The notes under the pieces were generated by a model. The model was not told the DNA's origin. It worked only from the letters and a program-made list of their open reading frames with translations, and made no database searches. From NCBI GenBank assembly GCA_019321725.1, contig CM033106.1:18388551-18452550 (forward strand): DNA of 64,000 bases, given 5' to 3'. The position numbers were made by a program, and so were the translations under genes. This document shows positions 1 through 24,180 of the stretch, piece by piece; position 1 is the stretch's first letter; the number at the start of each line of letters is the position of its first letter. Origin of the DNA: Paulownia fortunei. Taxonomy: Eukaryota > Streptophyta > Magnoliopsida > Lamiales > Paulowniaceae.

Positions 1-266
1 ATGAAGGTGAATCTCAATAGCATATGCCAGATTCTCTTGTTGTCTCTACAACTCATTGTACATCGATGCTAGCATATAATATCATGCTTACAGATCATTC
101 TCATCTTACTTGCGATATTCTACAAGCTCTTCCTCAATGGCATCTGTGGCAACACATTGAGGACAAAAGCCCTATTTTTAGTTTGAAGGTTCCATAGCCA
201 ATCAACATAGTTAGGACTAGTGAGTTTAACGTTACCCAGAATTATCGCAAGTAGATTTTTGGCCAT
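1..266 (-). pseudogene. copia-1 gag, N-terminal part (runs off window)
   Basis: This is the start of a Ty1/copia gag, the retrotransposon's structural protein that packages its RNA in cytoplasmic particles. The minus strand opens with ATG at 264-266 and reads MAKNLLAIILGNVKLTSPNY, followed by VDWLWNL. This is the usual copia gag N-terminus, in which a hydrophobic start precedes a 'KL(T)xxNYxDW' motif. A frame change follows near 165. The homologous reading then continues in another frame (CPQCVATDAIEEELVEYRK, then the 'YMLASMYNEL' motif near 60-95), with stops. The rest lies left of the window. Its LTR is at 860-2,961. Identity is by recognition of family motifs; a dead copy. Confidence 0.7.
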
Positions 267-859
267 TTTGTAATAAATCTACAAAATCATGTGAGGCAGA
301 AAATAAGCATGCATTCAAAATCTTGTTCATTTATAATATGATCTTTAATTATAAATGTCTCCCACTATTTTAATTAAATTATTTCACCCTCAAGATGGCA
401 ATTCGGAAAATTCATTTACTAGCAGGCTTGAGGTCCAATTAGCATTGTCATACACCCCAATTGTATAAGCCTATAAGACAACACTAAAAGGTGGTTAACC
501 CATTAACAATTCCTTCACCATGAAACTCTCGAGCTATTTTACCTCACATTTTCCATATACCCCGATTTTGTGAGGCCATATAGTGCTTAGTGTCACGCGA
601 GACCCATTAGATATCTATATTAATAAAATATTTAAATATCACACAACTCATGGCCAATACTTAAACATCACATTATATGGGCATCTCCATGCAAGGAGTG
701 ATTACAACTTTCTATTACTTAGCACATCCCATGACTCGTGGTCGATACATGAAATACAAGTAGGTCTCATGTCACATACTTTGGATGGAAGGCATGGATA
801 ATAGGGTCCAACCCATATGGCCCACATTCTCTTGATACAGAATAATATAAAATTCTTGT
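267..859 (-). mobile_element. copia-1 untranslated leader between 5' LTR and gag
   Basis: This AT-rich stretch lies between the gag start and the inferred LTR end, where copia elements carry the primer-binding site and leader. A degenerate 'TGTATCAAGAGA' on the minus strand near 828-839 could be a decayed primer-binding site of the TGGTATCAGAGC type, but the match is weak. A 72-codon open frame on the plus strand (583-801) looks like chance. No gene seen. Confidence 0.45.
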
Positions 860-2961
860 TGTTGAATTACGAGTTTATGTTTAGTTCGTATGTCCAGGAT
901 GGTAGCGCGATAAATTTTTAAAATTTAAATAAAAATAATAAAGTATGCATATCCTATATACAAATTCAAATTCCAGGATCCGATACAATTGATTGGTTTG
1001 CGTTTACTGATAACCCATTTTAAAATAAAATTCAAAGCTTACGAATAATACCTGAAAGCACTCATGTTGATATAAGGTGTGAACGATTCAAATCATTACC
1101 CGTGCAGAAATTGATTCGCCCAGGGTTTTAAGTGTCATCCATTATGAGTATCCAAATTTCAAGAATTTCCACAAATCACAAACTTTTGCTAGTAAATTCG
1201 TATTCTAATTTCTAATCTAGAATGTGGGAGTGTAGTTTAACTCGTAATTCAACTTGGTGAAGAAAGAATTAAACTGGTATAAAAAAGGTGGAACTTTTTT
1301 TATGGAACAAGACTACAAGAAATATGATGAGAGTGGGTAGTTTTTGGAGAGAGAGAGAGGGTTGAATTCTCTTATGCAGAAGTACTCGAAATCAGACCTT
1401 ATGGGGGGGAGTGTATTTATACACTCGTCCCTACCCTAATCACATTAGGAAAAAAACTCATATCATTATCTTGTATCTTGTTTCCATCTAAGACTAGAAG
1501 TCATTGATTTACTCATCAAGACTCCTAATAGGCCCTCCTACGAGCCCTTCAACTTAGGTTTGGACTTCATTTGATTTTATTAAGTCTATTTAATTGATCC
1601 CACCAATTAAACAAGTCCAATTTAGTTCATTAATTGAATCAAATAATTAAATGGTTCAACTCAATCATCTTAATAAAATTAGACTCAATTAAATAATCAT
1701 ATTAATTATTTACATTAATTAATTTAACACCTTAATTAATTTATGCCTTTTAAATTATTTGATCAAATCAGTTAATCATTAAACTCCTCATGGGTCCCTT
1801 TTTATATTAGGTCTAATTAAATAATTATATTATTTAATTGAATAAATTAATTTAACTTCTTAAATCAATTTGAACTAATTTAACCCAACTTCTTATTACT
1901 TTCTAGTTAGAAGTGGATTTTCTCGATTTGTGTGTGACCCTTTAGGTTGACAACTAAGCTAGTAGTTAGCTCACAACTCTTGCGACTTAGTTAAATAATT
2001 TAATAATTCTAATTAATTAATCGTCTTGGAATTAACTCCTTAATTCCAGGAACCACACAAGTCATAGGAAGTACTTTGCAATGCATCATGACAACCTAGT
2101 CTTAGGTCAAAAAGAGAGAACCTCTTTGTTATTACGAGTACCATACAAGTATGGTTGTTCCATCTTCTAATCTATTATTTCAGTCTAGGGCATGGATAAT
2201 TACTCGAAACCCATTTTGACTTAATTACTATGATTCTATTTCCAATCTCATTGACTCCTTGTTGAATCATTAAAAACCCTTATCTAATATTCATCCTGCC
2301 TTAACCAAAAATTTCTAAGTCAATGGCTATGGAAAGTAAAGGAGATTTACCTATTCAGCTTGGTAGAGGACGAATTCTTTGTTGGTCACTCATTAACCTC
2401 CATGCACAAAGATGTCACACCTAACATATTCCTCTTATGATTGTTAAGCAATCTGAAAATATATCAAAGTGCAACATATCATGCACATGATTATAATGGT
2501 ACCTCAAGTCTAAGGACTAATTCATGCACAATCGTAACTAGCAAATTTCTGTTCGACAAATGATGTTTCTAATTGGAGATTTCTTCATAGGGTTATTCAA
2601 TGTACTTCTTCTCTAACACAAGCACCCATAAACAAACACTAGTGTCCCTTCATCGATACCTACGGAGCAATACATCCTCCTTTGGAGCATGCATCATGTG
2701 CGCAAGTCTTGTTAGGCTCATCGATGTCCCATCTCAATAAATGTTTTACTTAGAACAAATTTAAGACCAAAGCTATCAAGGCATATTACATAATCGCCAT
2801 CATATGCACAATCGTTCCCTATAGCTATGTATGATCTATGGGTTTTATCTAATTGATAAGAATAATTGGACCCAAAGAAATTGCCATTTAAATAATAAAC
2901 TTTGAATAAGATCATCTATTACAAGAGTATAGATGTGGCCAACCTAATTGGCTCTCGAGGT
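860..2961 (-). repeat. copia-family LTR (copy x1), 5' LTR of copia-1
   Basis: This is one of three long copia LTRs of the same family in the window; the others are at 41,283-43,440 and 59,521-61,731. Shared blocks are recognisable. One reads 'actaagctagtag' after a 'gtgtgacc' motif near 1,930-1,965 (compare 42,445 and 60,700). Another is a '...cctagtcttaggt...gagtacca' block near 2,095-2,145 (compare 42,609 and 60,870). There are also long AATT-rich tracts. On the minus strand the LTR precedes the gag at 1-266, so it is the 5' LTR. The end at 2,961 has lost the usual TGTTAGAG start seen in the other two copies and abuts Athila-like sequence. Both boundaries are approximate. Confidence 0.6.
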
Positions 2962-3274
2962 ACTACTATTCGTAGAATATTTTACAAGCCATAACTGCAT
3001 GATATCAAGTTTTAATACAACGATGAGTTAAATATTATATCCACAATGATTATAATAAAAAATTACATTAAGTACCATAGTTCAAATAGTTCTAATTTTA
3101 TCTATAAAAATAAGTAATGATTGGTTAATAAAGTAGAGTAAAATACAAAATGCGAAGACAAGAGTGGAGTTCTTAAAAATAATATAATAAAGACCTTGTG
3201 AGCAAGAAATTCTAGAGGAATGACCCACTTAATTATCACATATGTTCTTCATTCCAAAACATACCAATTCAAGT
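2962..3274 (-). repeat. Athila/Tat-type LTR fragment
   Basis: About 310 bases closely match 37,372-37,665, starting with 'attcgtagaatatttt', then 'gcatg.tatcaagttttaatacaacg', and ending 'ccaaaacataccaattcaag'. At the second site the sequence belongs to a larger Athila/Tat-like LTR, so this is a detached LTR end. It lies between the start of the copia-1 LTR and the broken copia-2 protease. It carries no coding sequence. Confidence 0.65.
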
Positions 3275-4245
3275 TAACATCTGCAGAGAAGTATAAATAT
3301 GATTAGTGGCTCCCAAATCAACTATCCTAGGATGATGAATCATTTTCCATTGAACAAGCTTCAAGAACATATAAATTATATTTACATTTTTTCTTCTCCT
3401 CGAGCTTAGAGAGATACTTTGGACAATTTCTCTTCCAATACCCCTCAACTCCGCAATAAAAACACTTTCCTTTAGGCTTTTCATACTCGTTCTTCTTCTT
3501 GCCTTTAAGACCCTTTTTCTTTATTTTTTTGGATTGAGTCTAGAAACCCCCCCCCCCTCCTCCCCTTTTGATTCTTACTTTTGTTAACATTATTTGAGGA
3601 ATAAGGCTTATCCTCAGTAACATTTGTCTCACCTTCAGTAGCCTTTCCATTGAAAATGGCTTCAAATGTCTACAACTTATTAAGAAAGTGAGTCATATCA
3701 TAACTCGACTTGTTTATAACATAGTTGCTTTTGTACTGCAGGAAAGCTGGTGAGAATGGTTCCAAAATCATACTTACTTAGGAGCGCACAACATGGATTT
3801 CGACCTCAGTCAAATTCAGGTTCAAAACATGTTTCCTAACTAGGTCCCTTTGTGCATCTTTGCATTAATAGCCATTTTCATAGCTTCATGACACGATTGA
3901 TCATAAAGTTTCCCAAACATGGCATAAAGAGATTCCATTATCTCATAAGCACTCTCCATCTTTTCGTGCTTCAATATAAGCACCTTAGACATACCCGCTA
4001 AGAACTAGGCACGGGCCTTATTATTGGCTACAATCCATTTTTCATACATTTCTTGTAGATTACGAGGGGCATTGACAGTAGGTTACTGAGGACATTCCTC
4101 CACAAGGACAAATTTGAAATTTTCACGAATAAGTTTCATGTTACTTTTCCACTTAACAAAGTTTTATCTAGTCAACTTTTTATTAGCAAGTAATGATGCA
4201 AGAATAAGATTTGAACCAGGCACAGATTGCTAAAATTAGTAAACA
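3275..4245 (-). pseudogene. copia-2 gag and start of protease, broken
   Basis: Read on the minus strand from about 4,245, this is a copia gag. An N-terminal LTxQNFxKW-like motif is followed by 'EECPQ', 'NAPRN', 'YEKW' and 'KARA'. The 'MSKVL..KHEKMESA' region, and 'AMFG' further on, are typical of the family. Downstream is a CCHC zinc knuckle (CFYCGVEGYWKRNCPKYL near 3,420-3,475; the usual H is W/K-shifted but the CX2C...C spacing remains). Then comes the aspartic protease motif as 'VDLGATNH', where the usual DSG is DLG. Coding stops at 3,275, where it joins the Athila fragment, so integrase, RT and RNase H are missing. Several in-frame stops and a C12-13 run near 3,548 make it a pseudogene. 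Confidence 0.75.
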
Positions 4246-7231
4246 AATAACATTCAATAATTGTATGAATATCGAATTAAAATTCAAAATAGTAAACGTG
4301 ATGCATGATGGATGAACATATAATCATTTTACTAATTCCATGGTAATTCAATCTCACAATTAATATGCTACCTTAGGGTAGTTCATATTATAAATAATTG
4401 TATCGAGACCATCTCAATTAACAAATGAATCATCGAAATATCTCATATTTTTATCCATTTATTAACTACCATTAAATAGGTCAAGATGCAACTAAATTAA
4501 TTTTAATTACATATTTATAAGTGTAACTCACTATTTTAGATTTCACAAACTTAACTCAAAATCGCCGCAGTAGGATAGGTCAATTTTGAAATATATTATA
4601 AAATCCTATCATTTAGAAACCAACATTGATATTGTTAAATGGACACCCTCCATAGGGAGGATGAAAATATAGCATCCCGAGGTGCCATTTAAATTTTACA
4701 TTGTTGTGTTAATAGTGAATACCATAGAATACATTATCATATACCCATCCCCCACTCGTTATTTTGCAATAAGTGCTTTCTAAACATCCAATGTTTCTTA
4801 TTAATATATTAAAGTCAAATCCTATTGGGCTTATCTAATTATCATATTTTTCTAAAAAAAAAGTTCATTATTCAAAATAATCATACCTAATAATTATTAA
4901 CTCTTAATAATTAAAGCATAAGTTAAAACAGTGATTTTACCAAATTTGACTATTAAACAAATATGACTTTGTTTAATCGATCATTCCAATAGGACAAAAC
5001 ATATTAAACTATTTAATACGGTGCATGGCATTCTCTAATAACTATAGTGGGTATTACAAATAACATAAGATTATGCATGTCAATTTGTATATCATATAAT
5101 TATCAAAATTAAAAAAAAAAAATAACGACTAGCGCGAGGAGCTGATGGTGTGGCATGCGCCATCTTCTCTATCCGCCTGGCACAATCGGTATCGTGGCAT
5201 TGGCTAGTTGGTGTTGTGGCGCCTATCGCATCATGTACTGGATTTTTCTACTTTTGTGAAATTTTTGAGCTTTGTTCTTTTCCATATTTACATGATCTCC
5301 ATCATTGGGAGGGGATTAAGAAACATTAAAAATATCCAATACTCATAATCTTGAGTTTACAATTTTGATCTAATAAATTACATCAACTATGCGATCCTAG
5401 GAAGCAAATAATAACAATAAAAAACATCTTCATACATCCATCACATCATAAAATCATTTATAATATTGAAAATGAATTCAACAATGTAAATACCCACTCA
5501 GATTAAAATTACAGTAATTCAATTTTTTTAAATTAAATAATTTACCAAACAAATTATGTGCATCGAAAAAATGTGGTATCAAACACAACAAACATTTTCA
5601 TAAAATTTATGTAATTGTATGAATACATAGTTTTAATCAGTTCTAAATATAACACTAATTTAGATAAGTTTTAGAAAATATAATCTAATAAATAAAAGAC
5701 GATTTTTTTTCTTTTGTATGCTTTGTGAAACTACAATCCTTCCACTCCAGGCTTTAATCAAATTGATTTAGACACCAAGTTCTTTCAATCCAAGCCTCTA
5801 CACCATTGATCACAAGTGAGCATTCTCATTAGCAAATTAAATTATACTGTATAATTTTTGTTGTTATGCTTTCAACTCAGAAAATCACAAGATTAGGCTT
5901 AAAAGAGGGAAAGGAGAACTTCAGTATAATTTTTGGATCTCCAAGACTTCAAAAATGTTTCTTATGGTGAGAGAATAAGAGATCTCCTTTTTATACTTGT
6001 TGAGTTTCTTATTACTCTTCTAATTGGAAGATAATTATATCTCTTGGGAAAGTTATCTATATCTTTATTTTTGTAATTATCTAGAATTCATAATAATGAT
6101 AAATAACAAAATAAATATCTTATATTTATTGATTACCCATACAGTAATATCATATATTCCCGGTAGTCTTGAAATATAAAATTAACACTCAATTTAGAAA
6201 ATAATTTTCTACAAATATAAGTATAATAAAATTTGTTGCTCATAATCTATTATAATGTTTACGAAGGTGGATTCGGGACCAATGGACCTATAATTACAAG
6301 CTTCAATAAATTAAACTCTTTAATTAATTCATCCAATTGATTAATTCCAAGATTACTCCACTAAAAAGTTAAAATTGTACTCTTGTAATTATAGAATAAT
6401 TTACTTTGATCAATAATGAGTAGTCCATCAATGTAATCCTTGCATATGGTTTGATCCTCCATAAACGATTCATAATTAGAGTTAGATTTTTCCTTAATGT
6501 CTCTAGTTAACTTTTCATCGTTATCTATTGTTAATTCACAAGTGAACAGTTAATTTATGACTACGTTAAAAATTGAGCACTCAAATTTTTCAATTCTAAA
6601 ATTTACTAATCAAGAAAATAGTCTTTTTACTTTCCAAAGGAATGTATGGATTACATATCTGTAAGTTACATCCCCAACAACTTATCCCAATATGATCCCA
6701 AAATGCAAATATTTAGAAATGTTGATTAATAAACTTTTAACGAGCAAATCAAATATCACACTGAAATAAATAGGAGTGCATAACCACTCAGGATTAAGGT
6801 CAATTATATATAATTATATATTGATGTTATTTGAATATTTAGAAAATAACGGAATTTATGTGAAAAGTCAATTTATATATGCTCCAATCCTATATAATTA
6901 TATTATATAAAGTGACTCCATTTAAATATCACCACATTAATAGTTTGAATAAGACCATTACATTCTTAATATTAATGGACCGGTCTAATAATAATTTAAT
7001 TAAAGATCCTAAATTTAATTAATTTTATTATGAACTAATTTAGTTTATTATCTATAGTTCTAATCCTCTCGTATATACCAATTATATACTTAAATTACGG
7101 TTATATTAACACACACAAAAATTTCTTATATTAATAAGCATATTAATATGCACAAAAATAAGTATAAAATTTGATTTTATTATTTCAGCAAATAATATAC
7201 TAATTCATACTTTTAGAGCAAAATCTCTAAC
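4246..7231 (-). mobile_element. copia-2 leader and probable 5' LTR
   Basis: This non-coding, very AT-rich stretch lies upstream (minus strand) of the copia-2 gag. The minus-strand sequence at its outer edge reads CGTTAGAGATTTTGCTC (about 7,215-7,231), which resembles the TGTTAGAG LTR start of the other copia copies with a TG-to-CG change. Text near 6,550-6,720 ('acatccccaacaacttatcccaatatgat') looks like copia LTR sequence as I know it from plants. A GC-richer patch at 5,125-5,235 probably belongs to the leader. The inner LTR boundary could not be placed. Confidence 0.4.
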
Positions 7232-8114
7232 GGGCATTTGGGGCATACTTTTGTGCAAGCCCGTTGATTCTGTTATAGCTAAGAACTCCAGCCATTACAG
7301 AACAAATAGAAGTGCCTTGTTTTAGCTGACACTAAATTAGCTTGACTTGTATGTCTAATTTCTATTTCTGTTCTTTTCGATGGATTCGTTGGACTATGAA
7401 ATTGTAGGTTAGAAATAGATTCATTATAATTAGCTTGACTTACTGATGAGCATGTCCAATATGTCAGATGTATATGTGAAAACCATAAATTTTCTTCTTA
7501 TTTTCACATTTCGTGCTCTTATTTGCACTTTGAGAAAGGAAGACATCTTACAGGAAATTATAATCCCTGTATCCACAGAGGATTTTGTCTGAAAACCCTT
7601 CCCCAATATCTTAAATATAAAGGAGTTATTGGTGTAAAGGAATGAAATTAGATAGAAATTAAATAAATTTGGAAAAAGAATAATATGAGTATAGAATTTT
7701 CTATGCTTGGTAAGTACAAGAAAAGAAAAAGAAATAGAATCATCATTCCTTATTTGATTTCAATTTCATAACTGATAATTAAAAATGAATTGTATAAATA
7801 GAATAAAATTATTTTTAATTACTAAATTACCATTCAGTAGAAAAAAATTTAAAATAAAATTATTATTTAGTTAATTTTTGCATATATGAATTTGTTATAA
7901 TTTTAATCAGTGTTAAATATTATATATATATATATATATATACATACAAATAAAAATAAAATCTCACATTGGTATAATTTTTTTTTTCATTAAAAAAAAC
8001 CCAACAAACAAAATTGTTGTTTATTCTTTTTTATTGTTGACCGGATTGGGAGAAAGAGTTGAAGAAAATGATGCAAACAGATAGATTTTTTTGTGTTGGT
8101 TTATTTTTATTTGG
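7232..8114. other. intergenic AT-rich sequence, no gene seen
   Basis: No open frame or domain is recognisable. The stretch contains a TA microsatellite (7,919-7,942) and poly-T and poly-A runs. It separates the copia-2 element from the MITE-like element and the 3' flank of the guanosine deaminase gene. Confidence 0.6.
7919..7942. repeat. (TA)n microsatellite
   Basis: About eleven uninterrupted TA units follow 'gttaaa'. Confidence 0.95.
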
Positions 8115-8690
8115 AATAACAATAGGTCCGGATAAAACCTGGACCCCTGAACTCGCCTCACTTGGGACGGGTTCTGAAACCACAAACGAGTTTCGAGGCA
8201 AATCTCAGGTTTTTATTTTCAAACCCCGACCCAAGCCTAATTCCTTAAAACATTGCATATAATTTTTTGTTCATTATGTATTTATTTATGCAATGTATAT
8301 TCATATATATACATATATTAAAATATATGTGTATCCCTATATATATACACTTATATATAAAATAAAAATATAATACTCTTACAAACTAAAATAAATTAAA
8401 ATATAATATAAAATAAATAAATAGATAAATATATAAATTAACAAGTATATTTAAAGTTTTAAAATTTTTAATTATTAAAATATGTTCATATAAGTTAAAT
8501 AAATTGTTCTTTGTCAATAATATTATTTTTTCATATTTAAAAATTTATGATTATATTATTTTTGAAAAAATATTTTTTAATATTTTAAAAATTATAAAAA
8601 CAAGTTTAATGAACCAAGTAATCCAGTGCTGACTCTCAGATTTCAGGCAAGTATGGGTTCGAGTTCCGATTGTTGCTCGTGCAAGTAATC
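8115..8690. mobile_element. hAT-MITE-like non-autonomous element (degenerate)
   Basis: This has the same layout as the better preserved element at 18,807-19,311. A 'gggtccgg/ggtccgg...cccgaccc' G/C-rich outer block (8,120-8,245) is followed by a very AT-rich centre. An inner block near 8,610-8,660 ('aatgaaccaagtaatcca...gggttcgagttcc') corresponds to 19,208-19,255 ('tggatctagtaaatcca...aggttcgaac'). No target duplication could be defined. The 67-codon open frame at 8,059-8,262 overlaps the outer block and is not a credible gene. Confidence 0.45.
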
Positions 8691-9754
8691 TAAACATTCA
8701 TGTGAGAAGTAGGAAATGCAAAGTTGAAAAGATTCATAAGTAGTGAATAAGACCATCTATTATTTCTCGAGTACAACCTATCCTTAACCATCTTTCCGGC
8801 ATAATGGTGACTAGTGTGTATTACAATGTATGTACATAAATACTTAAAAATCATAAAAAAAATTCTGTAACTTTTATTATATGTATTTATTTAAAAAACT
8901 TTCATAAATGAAGAAAATATTTTGATGCATGAAAAATATTTATTTAATCCAAAAAAGGTGATGGAAAGAAAAAAATGTTTGAGAGAGATGATTCGTATAA
9001 ATTGAAGACAGACAAATAATTAATGTAAAGAAAAATGAATAGTTGAAATAGAGACATATACCAACTAAGTAGTAGTGCTTTTGTTGATAGACTAAACACT
9101 AAAAATATGCTCTTTAAATAGTATATAGATAAGAGCTGATACCAAACTTGCCGAGCTCAAATCCGGCATTTATTGAATGATTAAGAGAGATTTGATATGA
9201 AGACTGAAGTTCCACAAAGCTACTTGAGCCTCAAGTACTACTGGCTGAAATAAATAGCTGTATCTTTTTCATTTTATATTGCACTTGTTACCTGCCTCGT
9301 TAAGTTACCCATGGATGCAATTGCAATCATTTATATAAATTTCAAATAAAACCAAAAAAAAAAAAATGCCTAAAGTATGAAATTAAACTTTCTTCACTTC
9401 ATCATCTCACTTCATCCACATCAAACAGAAGGGCTCAAAATGAACAAGGGGATGACTTATACAAGGGTGTCGAGACTGGGGTTACATACAACCTGTTTTA
9501 CGCTCATGGTCAAAAGGGTAATCATGTGGTAGTTCCCAGTCACTAAAGAAAGATACCAATCTTAGGTACCATCCTAAATACTGGCAAAAAAAAGTGTAGG
9601 CTCAGAGAATTTAACATATCCCAATATCTCAAAGCTAAATGTTTAAACAAGTACCAAGAGCAACAATTGATTAGTCGTCATGTTAATTTGACAAGCTACT
9701 GAACCAATGGCTTGTAACGCGTTTAACAATTCCATGATAAGTGAAGAATATTCC
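8691..9754. other. 3' flank of the guanosine deaminase gene
   Basis: No coding region is recognised. The part nearest the stop codon (about 9,400-9,754) is less AT-rich than its surroundings and is the likely 3' UTR of the minus-strand gene. I could not assign a poly(A) site from the sequence alone. Confidence 0.4.
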
Positions 9755-22232
<12,478 letters not shown>

Positions 22233-22550
22233 GATTGAGAAGAAATGGATTTTGGCAAAAGAATGGGTTAGTGAAAAAATGGATCCGATGAGAGCGATCT
22301 TAAGCGTGCTACAAGCTAGCAACACAAAAATTGGAAAACTGGTTCACGTTTTAATTTGACAGTGTCGCACCCCTACCACTTTTTTGTACTCTTAGTATTA
22401 TTCTATACAGCGGTTGCGTTGGCTGTACGTATGTGCACACAGGGATCTGTGGCTGAAAACCGCAGACAATAAATTAAGGTAAAAATTATCGATTAATTTA
22501 GATCTGATTCATGAAATGTCGGAATCAAGGATTGGGAATATTAATCTGCC
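22233..22550 (-). promoter_or_regulatory. GSDA 5' UTR and core promoter interval
   Basis: Only about 320 bases separate the GSDA start codon from the G/C-rich end of the hAT element. On the minus strand a TGTATAGAATA sequence near 22,395-22,405 could act as a TATA box, with transcription starting about 22,370. No other element is recognised. The location is inferred from the gene; the motif is weak. Confidence 0.35.
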
Positions 22551-22929
22551 AGTTAAAGGGCCGGTTCATAAATAGGTGGTTCTGGAGTCGGTTAATCACT
22601 GGTTCACGGTCCGGTACTTAACTGTTTTTTTTTTTTTAATTTGAAGTTAAATTTAAAAAAATATTATTAACTAAAATTTAATTCTAAAAATTTAAAAAAA
22701 AAATTGTTTGAACTTAAATTTAATTTATCTATAATGAAAAGAAATCAAAATCCATATAGTTCTGTTACTTTTTTTACCCTTCTTACCTTAGGAAGTGATG
22801 TGGTTTAATCACTTTCGTCCGTTCCCGTCGTTGTGTTTGTTCCTTCCATATTTAAATCACCTTGCTAGTCATTCGAATTTTACATATCTTGTATTCATTT
22901 TTTTGCTTTCATTCAATCATCGAAACATG

Positions 22930-24180
22930 AATGAGCTTTTTAAGATTTAGGAGACATTGTTAAGCGTTTTTGGTTCAACATGTTAACTCTCGTGCTAAAT
23001 ACATGCTCCACAGCAACTGTTGAAATGGGGCAAGCAAGAACCTTTTTTGTCATCCCAAACAAAATTGGATAAGTTTGCGTCTTTTATGACCACCATTGCA
23101 AAATGTCGAATTCTCCTTCGTTATCTGCTTCATTAAACTCAAAAGTAGCATTAAAATAATTCTCAAATTTTTGGTTGGAACCTGAGAATCTTATTAGATG
23201 TTTTGTCCATTTTTCACAAAAAGTTATGCCTTTATAGGCCTAAAACTACTATAATAGTAGTATTTTAGGTTCCAAATTAAGTAACTTATCCCCATACTTT
23301 AAACTATATTCATTATAAAAAAAATTAAATATACTCTAACATTGTGTATAATAAATACGAGATTAGAAAATAGTCATTTTTAATAGGAATTAAAGCATCA
23401 TAATACATTGTGATAAGTCTTGTAAACCATCTAATTTAAGTGCAAGGTCAAAGTAATAACAACTAAATTAATTTTTGTAATATTTAAAAAATATTTTTTC
23501 CATTTAGTTTTCATTGCTTCGACATAATATTTTAAAATTTCATTATTATAGTATTTATTTAAAATTGTTGCGACATTACAACAATTAATTAATACTAAAT
23601 GGGTAGTTGGCTAATAAACTCCCAATAATTGTAAGGTGGCGTCATTAAAAAAATTTAAAATATTATAAATTTTTTCACATACTGTCCATTAACTTATAAA
23701 CAAATGCACATTATTAACATTTTGCATAAAAATGTACATAATAATTCTTTATAATCAAAAGATTCTTATAATAATAAATATGTTGAATTCCAACGTGTTG
23801 GAATATCTCATGGAAATCTTTTAGACTTCATACCATTGGCCTTACAAAATTTAACTCATTATTTCATAACTTGTTGATGTGATCACAAGAAAGAAATTAT
23901 TTGTATAATGGGCCTAAGTTTATATTTTAAATGTCTTAATCTATTTTATACACATAAATTTAAAACATGACATATACATCTAAAATAAAAAATTTACCAC
24001 CAATTGATGACTCACATACAACTTTAAAATCTTCAATACTAGCAGTATTTTAACTAACATTGTCAAATAATATTGAAAAAAATTTAGCAGTGAAATTATA
24101 TTTTTCTAATGCTAATAATATCATTTAAGAAATGTTATCAGCTCTGTACATATCATCGGACACTCTCTATGCAAGTAACC
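22930..24180 (-). pseudogene. hAT transposase, C-terminal half with dimerisation region, broken
   Basis: The minus strand continues the hAT transposase after LTR A. A segment resembling 'RCICHVLNLCV' lies near 23,960-24,000. Towards 22,930-23,060 is the C-terminal dimerisation segment, recognisable across frames as 'ISTVA.EH.FST' followed by 'LNQKRL', the form 'ISTVASExxFSxxGR' takes in the hAT family. Many stops and frameshifts are present. Confidence 0.65.

Noticed and set aside
8640..8680. A 'gggttcgagttcc' sequence resembling a tRNA B box
   Set aside because: No acceptor or anticodon stems pair around it, and it lies in a MITE-like element whose relative at 19,240 has the same phrase.
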